From positions 1 through 6,555 of the forward strand of contig CAKMPP010000113.1 of assembly GCA_927911475.1 (NCBI GenBank): a stretch of 6,555 bases of DNA, written 5' to 3'. The DNA comes from an uncultured Solobacterium sp. (lineage in GTDB: Bacteria; Bacillota_I; Bacilli_A; Erysipelotrichales; Erysipelotrichaceae). The notes under the pieces were generated by a model, which was not told the origin of the DNA, ran no database searches, and worked only from the letters and a program-made list of their open reading frames with translations. Made by a program: the position numbers and the translations under genes. Within the stretch, counting starts at the first letter, position 1; each line of letters begins with the position of its first letter. Below are positions 3,947 to 6,555 of this stretch, piece after piece.

Positions 3947-6555
3947 TTGAAAAGTTCAATACAGAAAATTCCAAATTGGTTATATGAAAGAATGGTGGAT
4001 AATCCAGCCGTAAAACTGTTGGATCACGCAAAGTCCCCGATTCCATATGTTTCTTTAATAGAAGAAGCGTTAGTCATTGCGACTTCATTCCAAAAAAAGC
4101 CACGACCAATTCTGGTTGTAAAACAAAATCTCTATACGGCACAGCGTCTATATGAGAGGGTTGCAACACTCTTAGATGAAAAGGATTGTGCTCTTTTTGG
4201 CGCGGATGAATCATTGCGGGTAGAAGCTATCGCATCTAGCCCTGAATTAACTGCACAAAAAGTAGAGACTTTAGCAGGGTTATTATCGAATCCAAACCAA
4301 GTAGTCATTACTTGTCCATCAGCGTTATTAAGACAACTACCATTTCCAGAAGATTTTAAAGATCGCTGTATCACAATTCGAACAGGTGATACGCTGGACA
4401 TGCATGCATTCAACAAAAATTATTGTCCGGTGGATACCAGAAGACATCTCATATCGATCAACCATTAACCTTTGCCGCAAGAGGTGGCATCGTCGATGTA
4501 TATTCAATTAACTATGATTCACCAATTCGTATTGAGTTTTTTGATACAGAAGTAGAATCCATTCGCTTTTTTGATGTAGCTACACAAAAGACAGTTGAAA
4601 AGACTAGTGAAGTTACCATTATACCAGCAGGCGATGTATTCTTTACAGATGAACAGATTGAAGAAATTTGTGCCAGATCAGAAGAACTATTATCAAAAGA
4701 AAATAAACCAATCTTGGCTGCTGAAATCGAATCGGACTTACATGCATTACGTGAGAAGGTATTCGCATCACATATGTATTCCTATATGGCATTACTGTCA
4801 AAGACAGCAGGTATTTGGGATTACATGCAAAACCCACTCATTGTCTATTCCGATGAACAACTCATTTTTGATGCTGCGAAAAAATTAAATGAAGAAACAG
4901 TAACTTACATTCAAGAGATGGTTCAAGAAGAGAAGATGTTACCGAAGTTTGCGATGTGGCATGATATCCACAGTATTTCTAAGTACGGTAAGAAAGTTGT
5001 AGAAGATCCATTTACGGAGAATGTAGTTAATATTGAAGAATTACATATTCCTAATGAAACACTTGAACAAAAGTTATTACTGATTCATCAGCCGATATTG
5101 GTTGTTTTGGCACTATCGGAAAAAGAAGTTGTAACGGTTATTGATAAATGTGTAGAAATGAAACTACCATACCATCTATTAACAGATGATGGTGAACCAG
5201 TTGAAGGTATCAACATTTATACAAGCTCTTTTGCCCAAGGTTTCTATATCGTTGATAAAAATCTAAAGGTATATACGGCAGCAGAAATTTTTGCCTATCA
5301 TCACCATAAAGGAAGATACGAAAATAAGTTCCGTAATGCGGAAGTGATTCATGGATACGATGAACTTCAACCAGGTGATTATGTTGTCCATGCCCAATAT
5401 GGTGTTGGACAATACATCTGTATTGAAAACCGTGAGATTCAAAAAGTAAAAAGAGACTTCTTGAAGATTATTTATCGAGGTAATACAGAGTTATTAGTAC
5501 CATTAGAACAATTCCGCCTTGTACGTAAATTTGTATCAAGAGAAGGGGTTGTACCAAAGTTAAATAAACTTGGTTCTGGTGATTGGGAGAAGACAAAACA
5601 ACGTCTTCAAAGTAACGTTGAAGATATCGCAGAACGTTTATTAACACTCTATGCCAATCGTGAACAACACATCGGCTTTGCCTTTTCAAAAGATAATGAG
5701 ATGACAAAGAAATTTGAAAATTCCTTCTCTTTTGATTTAACGCCTGACCAAGAAAAGGCAGTAGCAGAAATCAAGAAGGATATGGAAAGTAATAAACCAA
5801 TGGATCGTTTAGTCTGTGGAGATGTTGGTTTTGGTAAAACAGAAGTATCAATCCGTGCTTCCTTTAAAGCTGTTTGTGATAATAAGCAGGTTGCAGTACT
5901 ATGTCCAACTACTATCCTTTCTGAACAGCACTTCCATACCTTCCAAAAACGCTACCAGGAATTTCCGGTTACAGTAAAAGTATTAAACCGTTTTGTTAGT
6001 CCAGCTGAACAAAAACAAGTACTTCAAGAACTAGAAGAAGGAAAGATAGACATTATTATCGGTACACATCGTTGTTATCCAAGGATGTGAAGTTTAAAGA
6101 CCTTGGATTATTAGTTGTGGATGAGGAACAGCGTTTTGGTGTTGACATAAGGAAAAAATTAAAGAACTTAAGAATGGGGTAGATGTATTATCACTGAGTG
6201 CAACACCAATCCCACGTACACTTCAGATGTCTCTTGTAGGGATTCGTTCATTATCCTTATTAGAAACACCACCACTCAATCGCTATAGCGTACAGACCTA
6301 TGTTGTAGAAAAAGATAAAAATTTAATCCGTGACGCAATACAAAAAGAACTATCACGTAATGGACAAGTATTCTATCTTCACAACAATATTGACCAAATC
6401 TATAACATCGCCAGAACTATCCAAAGTTTAGTGCCTGAGTCTAGAGTTGGAATCGTTCATGGGAACTTGGCAAGAAGAGATTGAGGATATCATGCAGAGA
6501 TTTATCGAGAAGGAACTCGATATTCTCGTCTGTACAACAATCGTTGAAAATGGAA
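3947..6555 (+). CDS. mfd: Transcription-repair coupling factor Mfd, several frameshifts, 3' end outside the window
   Basis: Mfd removes RNA polymerase stalled at DNA lesions and recruits UvrA to start excision repair. The chosen start is TTG 3947-3949, with AAAGGAG (3935-3941) five bases upstream. In order: UvrB-like N-terminal module (LYTAQRLYERVATLL, RGGIVDVYS, RIEFFDTEVESIRFFD); the RNA-polymerase interacting domain from about 5370 (PGDYVVHAQYGVGQY to KLGSGDWEKTKQRL); then the RecG-like translocase with Walker A GDVGFGKT (5818-5841), PTTILSEQH near 5905, DEEQ (6120-6131), SATPIPRT (6197-6220) and CTTIVENG at the edge. The frame breaks near 4415-4419, 6072, 6145 and between 6461 and 6482. 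Each break is repaired by restoring one A or T (two at the last), giving normal Mfd sequence throughout. About 870 of the usual 1100-1200 residues are present. Assembly indels are more likely than decay, because motifs remain intact on both sides of each break. Confidence 0.93.
4415..4419 (+). other. Frameshift 1 in mfd (A5, expected A6)
   Basis: The N-terminal frame ends LDMHAFNKN and then runs into unrelated sequence and a stop at 4468. Adding one A to this five-A run gives NKKLLSGGYQKTSHID, continuing straight into the conserved RGGIVDVYS region in the next frame. Confidence 0.85.
6072..6073 (+). other. Frameshift 2 in mfd (missing T)
   Basis: The frame reads IIIGTHR and then Cys-Tyr-Pro-Arg-Met and a stop. 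One extra T gives GTHRLLSKDVKFKDLGLL, the standard sequence leading into the DEEQ box. Confidence 0.85.
6145..6145 (+). other. Frameshift 3 in mfd (missing A)
   Basis: After DEEQRFGV the frame is lost. Restoring one A (GACAT to GAACAT) gives GVEHKEKIKELKNGVDVL, the expected sequence leading into the SATPIPRT motif. Confidence 0.85.
6461..6482 (+). other. Frameshift 4 in mfd (net two bases missing or one extra)
   Basis: The frame stops at 6484 after VHGNLARRD, while another frame continues EIEDIMQRFIEKELDILVC. Adding single A bases to two short A runs gives HGKLGKKEIEDIM, which fits the usual spacing after the HG pair; adding two A at one place gives HGNLARREIEDIM. A single extra base would leave the segment one residue short. 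Confidence 0.75.

Noticed and set aside
4423..6090. A separate 555-residue gene starting within mfd
   Set aside because: It is the middle of Mfd in another frame, joined to the upstream part by one missing A; its TTG start has no ribosome binding site and falls inside the UvrB-like module.
6112..6124. A DnaA-box-like TGTGGATGA
   Set aside because: It is a single imperfect match inside the conserved mfd sequence encoding VVDEEQ and is explained by coding.

Overview
The window is AT-rich bacterial DNA carrying a set of core housekeeping genes typical of Bacillota. Strong Shine-Dalgarno sites, SigA-like promoters and a short rpmH-rnpA-yidC cluster all fit that phylum. The style of the proteins suggests Erysipelotrichia or a relative, but that narrower placement is inference. 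No tRNA, rRNA, mobile element, CRISPR array or DnaA-box cluster was seen, and no gene-free stretch reaches 300 bases.

Layout. Positions 1-1175 hold, on the minus strand and in transcription order, rpmH (ribosomal protein L34), rnpA (RNase P protein) and the 5' part of yidC (membrane insertase lipoprotein), which runs off the left edge. A consensus promoter lies upstream of rpmH, and an intrinsic terminator or attenuator sits between rpmH and rnpA. Positions 1299-2099, also minus, hold a membrane-anchored VanY-type M15 peptidase-like protein with its own terminator. It has lost two expected active-site residues. Positions 2100-2231 are a compact divergent promoter region with a perfect palindrome over the predicted vanY-like start site. 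On the plus strand a tightly coupled three-gene operon follows: an unannotated-looking 33-residue membrane protein (2232-2333), a 305-residue protein of unknown function with three 25-residue C-terminal repeats (2330-3247), and pth (3247-3828). A strong terminator ends it. From 3947 to the right edge runs mfd, the transcription-repair coupling factor.

The genes serve translation (L34, RNase P tRNA processing, peptidyl-tRNA recycling), membrane protein insertion, cell-wall or envelope work, and DNA repair. Only the rpmH-rnpA-yidC cluster and the pth operon are clearly co-transcribed.

Several frames are broken by one-base length changes, mostly in short A/T runs: rnpA once, the VanY-like gene once, and mfd at four places. 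Because essential genes are hit and the flanking protein sequence is otherwise well conserved, indel errors in the assembly are the simplest explanation; true decay or recoding remains possible. The intact 305-residue gene, pth and the visible yidC show no such breaks. The observations most worth following biologically are the coupled small membrane protein plus repeat protein, the VanY-like putative pseudoenzyme, and the YidC lacking the usual groove arginine.
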